Below, in pieces: positions 19,200 through 29,040 of a stretch of 64,000 bases of DNA (position 1 is its first letter; each line of letters starts with the position of its first letter). The notes beneath the pieces are model-generated. The model ran no database searches, was not told the origin of the DNA, and saw nothing but the letters and a program-made list of their open reading frames with translations. The stretch is from NCBI RefSeq assembly GCF_015689175.1, contig NZ_CP065047.1, forward strand, positions 868,001 through 932,000, given 5' to 3'. This stretch comes from Mycobacterium kubicae (GTDB taxonomy: Bacteria; Actinomycetota; Actinomycetes; Mycobacteriales; Mycobacteriaceae). A program made the position numbers and the translations under genes.

Positions 19200-19546
19200 C
19201 CCCAGGGCGTCACCGTGGCCACCGCCGCCCGAGCGGGACGCAGCCGCGGAGCGACACGTCTTCCGTCCAAGCCAGTCGCTGGCACAGCCAGCCGATCGAC
19301 TGGCCGGCAGCTCGAAGACCGACAAGGAGACCACGATGACCACGTGTACGAGGAGCGATCCGGCGGCGCCATAGGCGCCTACTACCGACGACTCGACCGT
19401 TCACCGACCCGATGACCAGGAGGTTTTGAGCAAGCAGCGTGCGACGTCAATCCGCGGGTCTTGACTACTCCCCTCAGGAGCCGATGCTTGCCCTCGTTTC
19501 AACCAATACGCACTATCGCCGATTCAGTAATGGAGAAAGGAAAATC
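19200..19546. other. 347-bp gap between the XRE gene and hbhA
   Basis: No long gene is supported here. The stretch should contain the hbhA promoter and 5' leader. It includes a 12-codon reading frame with a strong AAGGAG ribosome-binding site (listed separately) and a second AGGAGG at 19410-19415 with no good ORF behind it. GGAGAAAGGA just before 19547 serves hbhA. Confidence 0.6.
19336..19374 (+). CDS. Possible 12-residue leader peptide upstream of hbhA
   Basis: ATG at 19336 sits six bases behind AAGGAG (19324-19329) and opens a 12-codon frame (MTTCTRSDPAAP) closed by TAG. It could be a translated leader in the hbhA mRNA. The frame is too short for coding statistics, and only the ribosome-binding site supports it. 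Confidence 0.25.
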   Translation: MTTCTRSDPAAP

Positions 19547-20248
19547 ATGGCTGAGAACACCAACATTGAAGACCTGCGGGCTCCGTTGCTCGCCGCGCTG
19601 GGCGCCGCCGATCTGGCCCTGGCCACCGTCAATGACCTGATCACCACTTTGCGTGAGCGTGCCGAGGAGACTCGCACCGACACCCGCAGCCGGGTCGAGG
19701 ACCGTCGTACCCGCCTGAGCAGCCGTGTCGAGGAGAGCCGCAGCCGGCTGACCAACCTGCGTGAGGACCTGCCCGAACAACTCAACGAGCAGATCGCCGA
19801 ACTGCGCGAGCGTTTCACCCCCGAGGAGCTGCGCAAGGCCGCCGAGGGTTACCTGGAGGCTGCCACCAGCCGGTACAACGAACTCGTCGAGCGTGGCGAG
19901 GCCGCGCTGGAGCGGCTGCGCAGCCAGTCGGCGTTCGAGGACGCGTCGTCTCGGGCCGAGGGTTACGTCGATCAGGCTGTCGAGCTGACCCAGGAAGCGC
20001 TGGGCACCGTAGCCTCGCAGACCCGCGCGGTCGGTGAGCGTGCGGCCAAGCTGGTCGGCATCGAGCTGCCCAAGAAGGGCGACAAGAGCGACAAGGGCGG
20101 CGAGGCCAAGAAGGCGGCGCCCGCGCCGGCCAAGAAGGCTGTGCCGGCTCCCAAGCCCGTCGCCGCCAAGGCTGTTCCGGCCAAGAAGGTCCCGGCCAAG
20201 AAGGCTCCGGCCAAGAAGGCCGCTGCCAAGAAGGTCACCCAGAAGTAA
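19547..20248 (+). CDS. hbhA: Heparin-binding haemagglutinin HbhA
   Basis: A 233-residue adhesin of the mycobacterial surface. Residues 1-170 are highly charged and predicted to form a coiled coil ([20 protein letters not shown]). The C-terminal tail (about 176-233) is Lys/Ala/Pro-rich with repeated AKK units, the heparin-binding and methylated part that mediates attachment to epithelial cells. M. tuberculosis HbhA is about 199 residues, so the tail here is expanded. GGAGAAAGGA precedes the ATG. No signal peptide is present, as in known HbhA. Confidence 0.96.
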   Translation: MAENTNIEDLRAPLLAALGAADLALATVNDLITTLRERAEETRTDTRSRVEDRRTRLSSRVEESRSRLTNLREDLPEQLNEQIAELRERFTPEELRKAAEGYLEAATSRYNELVERGEAALERLRSQSAFEDASSRAEGYVDQAVELTQEALGTVASQTRAVGERAAKLVGIELPKKGDKSDKGGEAKKAAPAPAKKAVPAPKPVAAKAVPAKKVPAKKAPAKKAAAKKVTQK

Positions 20249-20266
20249 GTAGGTAGTAGCACTCCC

Positions 20267-20346
20267 AATCGACTCCGAGTCGCCTCGCGGCGGCTCGGAC
20301 CGGGAACCTAATCGACTCCGAGTCGCCTCGCGGCGGCTCGGAGTCG
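20267..20346. repeat. Tandem 33-bp repeat forming terminator-like hairpins after hbhA
   Basis: A 33-bp unit is present twice without mismatch, at 20267-20299 and 20310-20342, separated by 10 bp. The second copy continues into a stem (20313-20322 pairing with 20337-20346, with an inner CGCC/GGCG stem) followed by a short pyrimidine-rich run. The first copy lacks the complete right arm. It lies between hbhA and the DUF2516 gene and probably terminates the strong hbhA transcript. Confidence 0.7.
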
Positions 20347-20379
20347 ACGTTTCTTCGGCAACCCGCATACTCTTGAGGC

Positions 20380-20667
20380 GTGAGCAACCTCGTGGGCACT
20401 GTCCTGTTGGTCGTGCAGGTTGCCGTCCTGGTGACGGCGGTCTACGCGTTCGTCCACGCTGCGATGCAGCGCACGGACGCCTACACCGCCGCCGACAAGC
20501 AGACCAAGCCGGTGTGGTTGTTGATCCTCGGCGCTGCGGTGGCGCTGGCCTCGATCTTGAGTTACGTATTCGGCGTGTTCGGGATGGCAGTAGCCGCTGG
20601 CGCAGCCGGTCTGTATCTGGTCGACGTTCGGCCCAAACTCCTGGAAGTACAGGGCAAGTCGCGTTAG
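20380..20667 (+). CDS. DUF2516 family small membrane protein (Rv0476-like)
   Basis: A 95-residue protein with hydrophobic helices at residues 4-27 ([20 protein letters not shown]) and about 45-80 ([17 protein letters not shown] onward), and a basic C-terminus. It matches the DUF2516 family of actinobacterial membrane proteins with no known function. It starts with GTG at 20380 and is followed after three bases by the next gene. Confidence 0.82.
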   Translation: MSNLVGTVLLVVQVAVLVTAVYAFVHAAMQRTDAYTAADKQTKPVWLLILGAAVALASILSYVFGVFGMAVAAGAAGLYLVDVRPKLLEVQGKSR

Positions 20668-20670
20668 GGC

Positions 20671-21099
20671 ATGAAAGCCCTGATCCTGGCGCCCGCCGCG
20701 GCGCTCAGCGTGGTGCTGAGTGCCGCGCCGGCCGCCGCTGATCCCGTATCCGGCCCCTCCGGTGCGGGTTATCCGCCGCCGTTCGTCGACCACACCGAAT
20801 GGGTGCAGTGGGGGCAGTTGCCCAGCCTGCGCGTCTACCCGACCCCGAATGGGCGCACGGCCGCGCGACAGCAGGGTGCGGGCGCCGCGGCCGACGAGGC
20901 ATGGGCCGAAGTCCTAGCGCTCGCACCGAACGCCGACACCCCGGGGATGCGGGCGCAGTTCCTGTGCCACTGGCAGTTCGCCGAACTCGCACAGCCGGGC
21001 AAGACCAGCTGGAACCTCGAGCCGTGGCGACCGGTGGTGGACGACTCGCAGATGCTGGCCGCGGGCTGCAACCCAGGCAGCCCGGAAGAGCCGTTCTAG
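20671..21099 (+). CDS. Secreted DUF2599 family protein (Rv0477-like)
   Basis: A 142-residue protein with a classical signal peptide ([23 protein letters not shown], cleavage likely after the AAA at about 23). The mature part has conserved Trp residues ([23 protein letters not shown]) and two Cys residues that may form a disulfide after export. These features match the actinobacterial DUF2599 proteins. Its stop overlaps the deoC start by one base. The function is unknown. Confidence 0.82.
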   Translation: MKALILAPAAALSVVLSAAPAAADPVSGPSGAGYPPPFVDHTEWVQWGQLPSLRVYPTPNGRTAARQQGAGAAADEAWAEVLALAPNADTPGMRAQFLCHWQFAELAQPGKTSWNLEPWRPVVDDSQMLAAGCNPGSPEEPF

Positions 21100-21776
21100 T
21101 GCCCAGCCACCTCACGCGGCAGCAGTTGGCGGCGTTGGTCGACCACACCCTGCTCAAACCGGAGGCCACGGTCGCCGATGTGACCGCGCTGGTCGCCGAA
21201 GCCGCCGATCTGGGTGTCTACGCCGTGTGTGTCTCGCCGTCCATGGTGTCGGCGGCCATCGCGGCCGGCGGGACACGCGTCGCCGCCGTGGCCGGGTTCC
21301 CGTCCGGCAAGCACGCCTCGGTGATCAAGGCGCAGGAGGCCGCCCAGGCCGTCGCCGACGGCGCCGCTGAGGTCGACATGGTCATCGACGTCGGCGCCGC
21401 GCTAGCAGGCGAAATCCAGGCGGTGCGAGCCGACATCGAGGCGGTCCGCGCGGCCACCGGCGGAGCCGTACTCAAGGTGATCGTGGAGTCTGCGGTGCTG
21501 CTCGGCCAGGCCAACGAGGGCGTCTTGACCACCGTGTGTCGCGCCGCCGAACAGGCCGGCGCCGACTTCGTCAAAACCTCAACCGGCTTCCACCCGGCGG
21601 GCGGTGCCACGGTGCGTGCCGTCGAGGTGATGCATCAGGCCGTCGGCGGCCGCCTGGGCGTCAAAGCCAGCGGCGGCATTCGCAGCGCCGCCGACGCCGT
21701 CGCAATGGTGGACGCCGGGGCCACCAGGCTCGGCCTATCCGGCACCCGAGTGGTGCTCGACGGGCTCAGAGGTTAG
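21099..21776 (+). CDS. deoC: Deoxyribose-phosphate aldolase
   Basis: A 225-residue TIM-barrel class I aldolase converting 2-deoxyribose 5-phosphate to glyceraldehyde 3-phosphate and acetaldehyde. The Schiff-base lysine is K159 in VKTSTGF, with the supporting lysine K189 in GVKASGGIR. The GTG start at 21099 shares a base with the preceding TAG stop. The end overlaps the convergent DUF2993 gene by 11 bp. Confidence 0.95.
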   Translation: MPSHLTRQQLAALVDHTLLKPEATVADVTALVAEAADLGVYAVCVSPSMVSAAIAAGGTRVAAVAGFPSGKHASVIKAQEAAQAVADGAAEVDMVIDVGAALAGEIQAVRADIEAVRAATGGAVLKVIVESAVLLGQANEGVLTTVCRAAEQAGADFVKTSTGFHPAGGATVRAVEVMHQAVGGRLGVKASGGIRSAADAVAMVDAGATRLGLSGTRVVLDGLRG

Positions 21777-22803
21777 CGAAGCAGGGATCGTTCCCGCCGG
21801 CCGGAATGTTGGCGTTGCGGGTGGAGAAGTGGGCCACCACGCTGGAGTCGTTGACCTGCACGCTGTCGGCGTGGATGCCCAGCGGATAGTTCTTCGTCAT
21901 GTTGGCGGTGTACTCGCTCAGCGTCGATTGCACGGACTCTTTCGGTAACGAGAAGCCCAGCGTGTTGAAGCTGACGATCTGCAGGTCGAGGCCGTTGCCG
22001 GAAACCACGGGCTTGGCGACGATGTCGTTGAGCATGCCCTTGAGTTCGACGGTGCCGTCACTGGGGTGAGTGGTCACGCTGCTGGTGACGAATTCGCCCA
22101 GCACAGGGATCGCGTTCTGCACCGATTGTTTGATGCCGTCGGCCGTCCAGGTGATGGTCGCGTCCAAGGCGCCCAGGGTGCCCTTGGAATCGCCGGAGTC
22201 ACGCAGTTGCACATCTTGGACGTTCAGTTGCAGCTTCATGCCCTTGGCGTCGCGGATCTGGTTGCCCGCCGTCTCCACCGTGATGTTGGTGTAGTGGTCG
22301 GTCGCGACCTGCCACAGCACTAGCGGCGCCACCCCGAAGGATGCGGTGGCCTGGTCCTTGACCACACAGGCGACCGCCGCAGCGACCTTGCTGTTAGCTC
22401 GGTTGCGCGCGTAGAGCTCCGCGCCGATCACTCCGGCCAGTAGCAGCGCGAACACGATGATCACCACGAGGAAGATCGACAGCGGGTCGCGTAGTCGGCG
22501 CTTCTTCTTGCCCTCGGGAGGCTGCTCCGACGGCGGCGTCAGCTGAGTTGTGGGCGCCCCGGCCGGATTGGGCGGCGGGGTGTAGACCGGTCGTTGGGTG
22601 CCGGCGTTGGCCGCACCCATCGGTGGGTTCTGGTATGGCGCCTGGCCCGGTTGCTGAGGTTGTGCCCGGCCACCTTGCGGGGCGCCCGGCCGCAGCTGGG
22701 TCGTGGGGTTCTCAGAGGGTAGAGGCGGCCGGCCGAGCGGGCTGTGATCGCCAGGACGCGCCCATGACGGGCCTTCGTTCGGGGGTCCCTGCGGATTCGT
22801 CAC
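21766..22803 (-). CDS. DUF2993 (LmeA-like) membrane-anchored protein (Rv0479c-like)
   Basis: A 345-residue protein. The N-terminal 100 residues are Pro/Gln-rich and cytoplasmic, followed by a single transmembrane helix ([19 protein letters not shown]) and an extracytoplasmic domain of the DUF2993 type, related to LmeA, which is implicated in mannan and lipid-linked envelope metabolism. The GTG start at 22801-22803 overlaps the stop of the nitrilase gene, so the two are translationally coupled. The 3' end overlaps deoC by 11 bp. Confidence 0.85.
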   Translation of the reverse strand: MTNPQGPPNEGPSWARPGDHSPLGRPPLPSENPTTQLRPGAPQGGRAQPQQPGQAPYQNPPMGAANAGTQRPVYTPPPNPAGAPTTQLTPPSEQPPEGKKKRRLRDPLSIFLVVIIVFALLLAGVIGAELYARNRANSKVAAAVACVVKDQATASFGVAPLVLWQVATDHYTNITVETAGNQIRDAKGMKLQLNVQDVQLRDSGDSKGTLGALDATITWTADGIKQSVQNAIPVLGEFVTSSVTTHPSDGTVELKGMLNDIVAKPVVSGNGLDLQIVSFNTLGFSLPKESVQSTLSEYTANMTKNYPLGIHADSVQVNDSSVVAHFSTRNANIPAGGNDPCFANL

Positions 22804-23633
22804 CCGTGTGATTCTGCCTTATCAAGCTGAACAAATCTTGAGTGGTTGCGCAGTACAGCGATGCTGTCTCGCGCGGTGGTGACCTTTTCGGGGTCGATGT
22901 CGGCGATGACCAGTTGCGGCTGGGCGCCTGCCGACGCCACGACCTCGCCGAACGGCGAGGCCACCAGGCTGCCGCCCACCCCGGTCGGTGCCCCCGAATC
23001 CGCTCCCGGACCACTGAGCGAGTCGCCGGGATCGGCCTGACCCGCCGCGGCGACGTAGCTCATCGAGTCCAACGCGCGGGCGCGCGCCAGCAACGTCCAC
23101 TGCTCGAGTTTGCCCGGCCCCGACCCCCAGGATGCGCAGACCACGATGAGCTGGGCGCCGCGGCGGGCCAGCTCGGTGTACAACGCCGGAAAGCGGATGT
23201 CGTAGCAAATGGTCAACCCGACCCGGACGCCGTCGACGGTGATCAGCACCGGTTCCCGCCCGGGCGCGACCGTGCGCGACTCGGTGAACCCGAATGCGTC
23301 GTAGAGGTGGATTTTGTCGTAGTGGACGCTGGGCGCCCCGGGCGCGGCCGCGATCAGCGTGTTGGTCACCCGACCGTCGCCCGACGGGGCGAACATCCCG
23401 GCGACCACGGTGATCCCGGTTTCGGTCGCGATCCGTCGGACACCGTCGGCCCAGGGCCCGTCGACCGGCTCGGCGACCGGGGCCAGCGGCACGCCGAAGC
23501 GGCACATCGTCGCCTCGGGGAACACCACCAGTTTTGCGCCCGCCTCGGCGGCCTGCCCGGCGTACTCCCGCACCAACTGCAGGTTGGCGGCCGGATCCGT
23601 GCCGCTGAGGATCTGCGCCAACGCGATCCGCAT
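22800..23633 (-). CDS. Carbon-nitrogen hydrolase (nitrilase superfamily, Rv0480c-like)
   Basis: A 277-residue amidase of the nitrilase superfamily with the complete catalytic triad: E40 in VVFPEAT, K107 in HYDKIHLYD and C143 in ICYDIRFP. The HLYDAFGF segment and overall length resemble the Nit1/Nit2 branch, known in other organisms to hydrolyse omega-amides or deaminated glutathione; the substrate here is inference. It is the middle gene of a leftward operon with a DUF2505 gene upstream and the DUF2993 gene downstream. Confidence 0.93.
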   Translation of the reverse strand: MRIALAQILSGTDPAANLQLVREYAGQAAEAGAKLVVFPEATMCRFGVPLAPVAEPVDGPWADGVRRIATETGITVVAGMFAPSGDGRVTNTLIAAAPGAPSVHYDKIHLYDAFGFTESRTVAPGREPVLITVDGVRVGLTICYDIRFPALYTELARRGAQLIVVCASWGSGPGKLEQWTLLARARALDSMSYVAAAGQADPGDSLSGPGADSGAPTGVGGSLVASPFGEVVASAGAQPQLVIADIDPEKVTTARDSIAVLRNHSRFVQLDKAESHG

Positions 23634-23655
23634 ATCCGCCAGCTTAGAAGCAAGG

Positions 23656-24180
23656 TCAGACGTTGTTGGCGACCCAATGGGTGGTGAAGCGCTGCTCGAT
23701 GGTGACCAGCTGGCCCAACTCGTTGCCGATGAGGCTTTCGAGCTTGCCGCCGATCAACGGGATACGCACGTGGATGGACAGCTGCAGCGTCATCCGCGAG
23801 CCTCCCGACTCCGCGACGGGCGCCAGCACCGCGGTTCCGGACAAGCTCACCGGCGCATCCACGATGGATCCCTTGATGGACGCCGTGGCGATGCCGTCGG
23901 TGACCGGGCCCCAGATTTCCTCGCGTCGCACACAGAGGTCACCCCGGTGCAGCTGTGTGACCAGACCGGGCAGGTTGTGGCTGCACACCGTCTGCAGGGT
24001 GACCACCTCGATGGTGTCGTCGTCCCCGGACTCGCCACCGAGCCGCAGTGACTCGATAGTCGCGATGTCGACCGGGGTTTCGGCCAGCCGGCCTTTCCAG
24101 TAATCCGGGTCGTGAAAAGCCCGGTGCACCTGCTCGACGCTGCCGTCATAGTCGGCCGACATGTCGAACGAGCGGGGCAT
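23656..24180 (-). CDS. DUF2505 family protein (Rv0481c-like)
   Basis: A 174-residue protein beginning MPRSFDMSADYDGSVEQVHRAF, typical of the START-like DUF2505 proteins of actinobacteria (a helix-grip fold expected to hold a hydrophobic ligand). No membrane segments or signal are seen. It is divergent from murB with 26 bp between the starts, and 22 bp upstream of the nitrilase gene. Ligand and role are unknown. Confidence 0.85.
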   Translation of the reverse strand: MPRSFDMSADYDGSVEQVHRAFHDPDYWKGRLAETPVDIATIESLRLGGESGDDDTIEVVTLQTVCSHNLPGLVTQLHRGDLCVRREEIWGPVTDGIATASIKGSIVDAPVSLSGTAVLAPVAESGGSRMTLQLSIHVRIPLIGGKLESLIGNELGQLVTIEQRFTTHWVANNV

Positions 24181-24206
24181 AGCTGGTCACGCTACCGTTA
24201 CGGCCC

Positions 24207-25304
24207 ATGGAACGGAGCGGTACCGGTGCTCTCTTTGCCGGTGCGCATGTCGCGCAGGCGGTTCCGCTGGCACCGCTGACCACGCTGCGGGTCGGACCGG
24301 TGGCGCGACGGGTAATCACCTGTGCCACTACCGATCAAGTGGTCGCCGTGTTGCGCCAACTCGACGCCGACGCCCGAAACGGCGACTGCGGTCCGGTGTT
24401 GGTGTTTGCTGGCGGCTCGAACGTGGTGATCGGGAACGCTTTGGACGACCTGACCGTCGTGCGGCTGGCCAATGACGCGGTGACCGTGACCGGCAATTTG
24501 CTGCGCGCCGAGGCGGGCGCGGTGTGGGACGACGTGGTCCTCAGTGCCCTCGACCACGGTCTGGGCGGGCTGGAGTGCCTGTCCGGGATTCCCGGCTCGA
24601 CCGGGGCCACGCCGGTGCAAAACGTGGGCGCCTACGGCGTGGAGGTGTCCGACACCATCACCCGGGTGCGGCTACTGGATCGCAGCACCGGCGTCGTGCG
24701 GTGGGCCGCCGCCGAGGAGTTGGGGTTCGGATACCGCACCAGCATGCTCAAACGGGCCGACGGGTTGCATCTGCCCGCTGTGGTCCTGGAAGTCGAGTTC
24801 GCGCTGGACGACTCGGGCCGCAGCGCGCCGTTGCGGTACGGCGAGCTGACCGCAGCGCTGGGCGTGAGCAGCGGCGAGCGCGCCGATCCCCGCGCGGTCC
24901 GCGACGCGGTGCTGGCGTTGCGGGCCCGTAAGGGCATGGTGCTCGACGCCGCCGACCACGACACCTGGAGTGTGGGCTCGTTCTTCACCAACCCGGTGGT
25001 CGCGCCGGAGGTCTACGACCGGCTGTCCGCCCGCAGCGGCGCTGCGGTGCCGCACTTTCCGGCGCCCGACGGCGTCAAACTGGCTGCGGGCTGGCTGGTC
25101 GAGCACGCCGGGTTCGGCAAGGGATATCCGGGCGCCGACGCCCGGTGCCGGCTGTCCACCAAGCATGCGCTGGCACTGACGAACCGAGGCGGGGCGACCG
25201 CCGAGGACGTGATGGTATTGGCCCGCACCGTGCGCGACGGGGTCCGTGATGTGTTTGGTATCACACTGCAACCCGAACCTGTCCTGGTCGGCTGCGCGCT
25301 GTAG
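24207..25304 (+). CDS. murB: UDP-N-acetylenolpyruvoylglucosamine reductase
   Basis: A 365-residue FAD enzyme that reduces UDP-GlcNAc-enolpyruvate to UDP-MurNAc in peptidoglycan synthesis. It shows the N-terminal TLRVGP segment, the FAD-binding [10 protein letters not shown] and [19 protein letters not shown] motifs, the YRTSMLK active-site segment, and the [11 protein letters not shown] motif with the catalytic Ser. The next gene is an L,D-transpeptidase lipoprotein, so the pair is a cell-wall unit. Confidence 0.96.
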   Translation: MERSGTGALFAGAHVAQAVPLAPLTTLRVGPVARRVITCATTDQVVAVLRQLDADARNGDCGPVLVFAGGSNVVIGNALDDLTVVRLANDAVTVTGNLLRAEAGAVWDDVVLSALDHGLGGLECLSGIPGSTGATPVQNVGAYGVEVSDTITRVRLLDRSTGVVRWAAAEELGFGYRTSMLKRADGLHLPAVVLEVEFALDDSGRSAPLRYGELTAALGVSSGERADPRAVRDAVLALRARKGMVLDAADHDTWSVGSFFTNPVVAPEVYDRLSARSGAAVPHFPAPDGVKLAAGWLVEHAGFGKGYPGADARCRLSTKHALALTNRGGATAEDVMVLARTVRDGVRDVFGITLQPEPVLVGCAL

Positions 25305-25386
25305 CTGCTATTTTCGTCGTCAACGAACTCCGCCGCGCTTCTTTGTGGCGCGGAAGTGGGTGTTTCTCCCGGTATCTTGGACTCTC

Positions 25387-26748
25387 GTGAGCACATCCAG
25401 CGTCCCCGAAAGCCGGGGGCCGATCAATCGACGCAGGGCGCTGGCCGCGCTCGGGGTCGGGGTGTTCGCGCCGAGCGTGTTGGCCGCCTGTGCCGGGAAA
25501 ACCGGCCTGCAGCAGGCCGAGAAGAAACCGCCTCCGGCGCCCAAGCTCACATTCCGGCCGGCCGACGCGGCCCAGGACGTGGTGCCGATCGCGCCGATCA
25601 GCGTCGAGATCAGCGACGGCTGGTTCCAGCGGGTAGCGCTGACCAACTCCGCCGGCAAGACCGTCGCCGGAACGTTCAACCAGGACCGCACGGTTTTCAC
25701 CACCACCGAGCCGCTTGGTTACGACTCGACCTATACATGGACGGGTTCGGCGGTCGGCCATGACGGCAAGGCCGTTCCGGTGGCGGGCAAGTTCACCACC
25801 GTGACACCGACGAAGAAGATCGACGGCGGGTTCCAGCTCGCCGACGGCCAGACGGTGGGCATCGCCGCGCCGATCATCATCCAGTTCGACGCCCCGATCG
25901 CGGACAAGGCCGCCGTCGAACGCGCGCTCACCGTCACCACCAACCCGCCCGTGGAGGGCAGTTGGGCCTGGCTGCCGGACGAGGCGAAGGGTGCCCGCGT
26001 GCACTACCGTCCGCGCGAGTACTACCCGGCGGGCACCACTGTGAACGTCGAGGCCAAGCTGTACGGGTTGCCGTTCGGCGATGGCGCCTATGGCGCACAG
26101 GACTTTTCGCTGAACATCCAGATCGGTCGCCGCCAGGTCGTCAAGGCGGAGGTGTCCTCGCACCGCATCCAGGTGATCACCGACGCCGGCGTCATCATGG
26201 ATTTCCCATGCAGCTACGGCGAGGCGGACAAGGCGCGCAACGTCACCCGCAACGGCATCCACGTGGTCACCGAGAAGTACGCCGACTTCTACATGTCCAA
26301 CCCGGCCGCCGGTTACAGCAATGTGCACGAACGCTGGGCGGTGCGCATCTCCAACAACGGTGAGTTCATCCACGCCAACCCGATGAGTGCCGGCGCGCAG
26401 GGCAATAGCAACGTCACCAACGGCTGCATCAACCTGTCCACGGCCGACGCCGCGGAGTATTTCCCGACCGCAATGTACGGCGACCCGGTCGAAGTGACGG
26501 GCAGCTCGATCCAGTTGTCCTACTCCGACGGCGATATCTGGGACTGGGCCGTGGACTGGGACACCTGGGTGTCGATGTCCGCGCTGCCGCCGCCCACGTC
26601 ACATCCGCCGTCGACGCAGATCCCGGTGACCGCACCGGCCACCCCGTCCAACGCGCCCAGCTTGTCGGGCACGCCGACGACTTCCTCGACGAGCCCGTCT
26701 TCGACGAGCCCGTCCTCGACGTCGCCTAGTTCTGGTCCAGGTGGTTGA
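25387..26748 (+). CDS. lprQ: L,D-transpeptidase lipoprotein (Rv0483/LprQ-like)
   Basis: A 453-residue exported protein. The twin-arginine-like [22 protein letters not shown] signal contains a lipobox with the lipidated Cys at residue 35. Two Ig-like domains follow, then a YkuD catalytic domain with [13 protein letters not shown] and the NGCINLS motif carrying the catalytic Cys. L,D-transpeptidases form 3-3 cross-links in mycobacterial peptidoglycan. A Ser/Thr/Pro-rich tail ends the protein. GTG 25387 is chosen because it places the signal at the N-terminus. The end overlaps the SDR gene by 23 bp. Confidence 0.93.
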   Translation: MSTSSVPESRGPINRRRALAALGVGVFAPSVLAACAGKTGLQQAEKKPPPAPKLTFRPADAAQDVVPIAPISVEISDGWFQRVALTNSAGKTVAGTFNQDRTVFTTTEPLGYDSTYTWTGSAVGHDGKAVPVAGKFTTVTPTKKIDGGFQLADGQTVGIAAPIIIQFDAPIADKAAVERALTVTTNPPVEGSWAWLPDEAKGARVHYRPREYYPAGTTVNVEAKLYGLPFGDGAYGAQDFSLNIQIGRRQVVKAEVSSHRIQVITDAGVIMDFPCSYGEADKARNVTRNGIHVVTEKYADFYMSNPAAGYSNVHERWAVRISNNGEFIHANPMSAGAQGNSNVTNGCINLSTADAAEYFPTAMYGDPVEVTGSSIQLSYSDGDIWDWAVDWDTWVSMSALPPPTSHPPSTQIPVTAPATPSNAPSLSGTPTTSSTSPSSTSPSSTSPSSGPGG

Positions 26749-27484
26749 ACCGCCGGGTCGCTGACGCCTGATCGCGCGGCCGGATGATGATCTGGTCGAG
26801 GTTGACGTGCGGGGGCCGGGAAGCCACGAACCCGATCACTTCGGCGACGTCGGCTGCCACCAGGGGCGTCATGCCGGTGTAGACGGCGTCGGCGCGTTGC
26901 TGATCGCCGGCGAAGCGAACCAGTGAGAACTCAGTCTCCACCGCGCCTGGCGCAATCTCGGTGAGCCGCACCGGCTTTCCCAGCAACTCGCCGCGCAGCG
27001 TGCGGTGCAGCGCGCCCTGGGCGTGCTTGGCCGCGGTGTAACCGGCGCCGCCGTCGTACACCTCCATCGCCGCGATCGAGGTCACCGTGACGATCAGTCC
27101 GTCACCGGATTCGATCAACTTCGGCAGCAGCGCACGGGTCACTCGCAGCGTGCCCAGGACGTTGGTCTCCCACATCCATCGCCAGTTTTCGAGGTCGGCC
27201 TCGGCCACCGGTTCCAGACCTTTGGCGCCGCCGGCGTTGTTGACCAGCACGTCGACGCGGCTCAACCCGCGCGCCAACGCGTCCACCTCGTCACTGTTTG
27301 TGACATCTGCCACAACGGCACTACCGCCGATCGCCTCCGCCAGGGCGCCGATGCGGTCCTTCCGCCGCGCCACGGCGACTACGTGAAAGCCTTGCGCGGC
27401 AAGGGTTTTGGCTGTCGCCTCACCGATCCCGGAGCTGGCCCCGGTGACCACTGCAATGCGTTGCTGCCCGCCCGAAGTTGTCAT
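26726..27484 (-). CDS. Short-chain dehydrogenase/reductase (Rv0484c-like)
   Basis: A 252-residue classical SDR: the [10 protein letters not shown] cofactor motif at the N-terminus, NNAGG, the catalytic Ser in VTVTSIAAM, and YTAAK (the YxxxK motif). The VARRKDR segment after strand 2 suggests NADP preference. It resembles clavaldehyde dehydrogenase/YdfG-like serine or hydroxy-acid dehydrogenases, but the substrate is not determinable. The frame continues open upstream; the ATG at 27484 starts the conserved sequence. Confidence 0.92.
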   Translation of the reverse strand: MTTSGGQQRIAVVTGASSGIGEATAKTLAAQGFHVVAVARRKDRIGALAEAIGGSAVVADVTNSDEVDALARGLSRVDVLVNNAGGAKGLEPVAEADLENWRWMWETNVLGTLRVTRALLPKLIESGDGLIVTVTSIAAMEVYDGGAGYTAAKHAQGALHRTLRGELLGKPVRLTEIAPGAVETEFSLVRFAGDQQRADAVYTGMTPLVAADVAEVIGFVASRPPHVNLDQIIIRPRDQASATRRFNHLDQN

Positions 27485-27663
27485 CGCGACCAACTCTAGT
27501 AAACGTGCTAAATTTTCCCTGTGTACCGCAGCGCCTTGTTCAGCACGATGACCGCGTGTCTTTGCGCGGGCGCGTGTTGTTGTCGCGCACTTTGCCGCGC
27601 CTGACTTCTTCGTCGGCAGGTGTGGCCAAGGACCGGCCATCTGAACTCGGACAAAGGACGCCT

Positions 27664-28989
27664 GTGCACACGACTACTCTCACCCAACGCTCACACCGCC
27701 GCGCTCCCGGCGCCAAGGGCCAGTTGCGCACGTATCGCCAGGTCGTGCCGCCGGCGCTGCAGCTGTCAGACTCCGCGGCGGCCTCAGTCTTCCGCGCGGT
27801 GCGACTGCGCGGGCCGGTCGGACGCGACGTCATCGCCAACGTCACATCGCTGAGCATCGCGACGGTGAACCGCCAGGTCATTGCCTTGCTGGATGCCGGG
27901 CTGCTGCGCGAGCGCGCTGATCTGGCCGTCTCCGGCGCGATCGGGCGACCGCGGGTCCCCGTGGAGGTCAATCACGAGCCGTTCGTGACGCTGGGCATCC
28001 ACATCGGCGCCCGGACCACCAGCATCGTGGCCACCGACCTGTTCGGCCGCACGCTGGACACCGTGGAAACCCCGACACCGCTGAACCCCGCCGGGCCCGC
28101 TTTGACGTCGCTGGCACACAGCGCCTCTCGGTATCTGCGCCGCTGGCATCGACGTCGCGCGCTGTGGGTCGGGGTGGCGATCGGTGGCACCGTCGACGGC
28201 GCCACCGGTCTGGTCGACCACCCGCGGCTGGGTTGGCGTCAGGCGCCGGTCGGTCCGGTGCTGGCCGACGCGCTGAGCCTGCCGGTCTCGGTCGCGTCCC
28301 ACGTCGACGCCATGGCCGGTGCCGAGTTGTTGCTCGGGATGCGCCGGTTCGCGCCGAATTCGTCGACCAGCCTGTACGTCTATGCGCGCGAAACGGTGGG
28401 CTATGCGCTGGTGATCGGTGGCCGGGTGCATTGCCCCACCAGCGGCCCAGGAACCATTGCGCCGTTGCCGGTGAATTCTGAATTACTCGGTGGCGCAGGG
28501 CAATTGGAGTCGACCGTCAGCGACGAGGCGGTGCTGGCGGCGGCTCGCCGACTCAAGATCCTGCCCAGCCTGGCGCCCGGCGCCGCTCCGGTCAGCCGGG
28601 CCGGCGGGGCGGCCACCGCGGTAACCGACCTGCTGCGGATGGCGCGCGCCGGCAACCAACAGGCCAAGGATCTGTTGGCCGAGCGGGCTCGGGTGCTCGG
28701 CGAGGCGGTGGCCTTGCTGCGCGACATGCTCAACCCCGACGAGTTGGTCGTCGGCGGCCAGGCTTTCACCGAGTATCCCGAGGGCATGGAGCACGTGGAG
28801 GCGGCGTTCGCGGCGCGCTCGGTGCTGGCGCCGCGGGATATCCGCGTCACCGCCTTCGGCAACCGGGTGCAGGAAGCCGGGGCCGGCATCGTGTCGTTGG
28901 CCGGGCTGTACGCCGACCCGCTGGGCGCGATGCGCCGCTCGGGCGCGCTGGACAACCGGCTGGCGAACAGCGAGGCTCTCGCCGAATAG
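27664..28989 (+). CDS. ROK-family transcriptional regulator (Rv0485-like)
   Basis: A 441-residue protein with an N-terminal winged helix (about residues 35-90: GPVGRDVIANVTSLSIATVNRQVIALLDAGLL) and a ROK sugar-kinase-like domain (VAIGGTVDGATGLVDH). The canonical ROK zinc-binding CxCGxxGC cluster is not seen, so it is probably a regulator without kinase activity. The GTG at 27664 follows AAAGGA. In M. tuberculosis the counterpart is reported to affect PE/PPE gene expression; relevance here is uncertain. Confidence 0.87.
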   Translation: MHTTTLTQRSHRRAPGAKGQLRTYRQVVPPALQLSDSAAASVFRAVRLRGPVGRDVIANVTSLSIATVNRQVIALLDAGLLRERADLAVSGAIGRPRVPVEVNHEPFVTLGIHIGARTTSIVATDLFGRTLDTVETPTPLNPAGPALTSLAHSASRYLRRWHRRRALWVGVAIGGTVDGATGLVDHPRLGWRQAPVGPVLADALSLPVSVASHVDAMAGAELLLGMRRFAPNSSTSLYVYARETVGYALVIGGRVHCPTSGPGTIAPLPVNSELLGGAGQLESTVSDEAVLAAARRLKILPSLAPGAAPVSRAGGAATAVTDLLRMARAGNQQAKDLLAERARVLGEAVALLRDMLNPDELVVGGQAFTEYPEGMEHVEAAFAARSVLAPRDIRVTAFGNRVQEAGAGIVSLAGLYADPLGAMRRSGALDNRLANSEALAE

Positions 28990-29040
28990 CGGCGACGTGC
29001 CACCACGGCTCGTCGTCCAGCGTGCTGTAGACATGACAGT

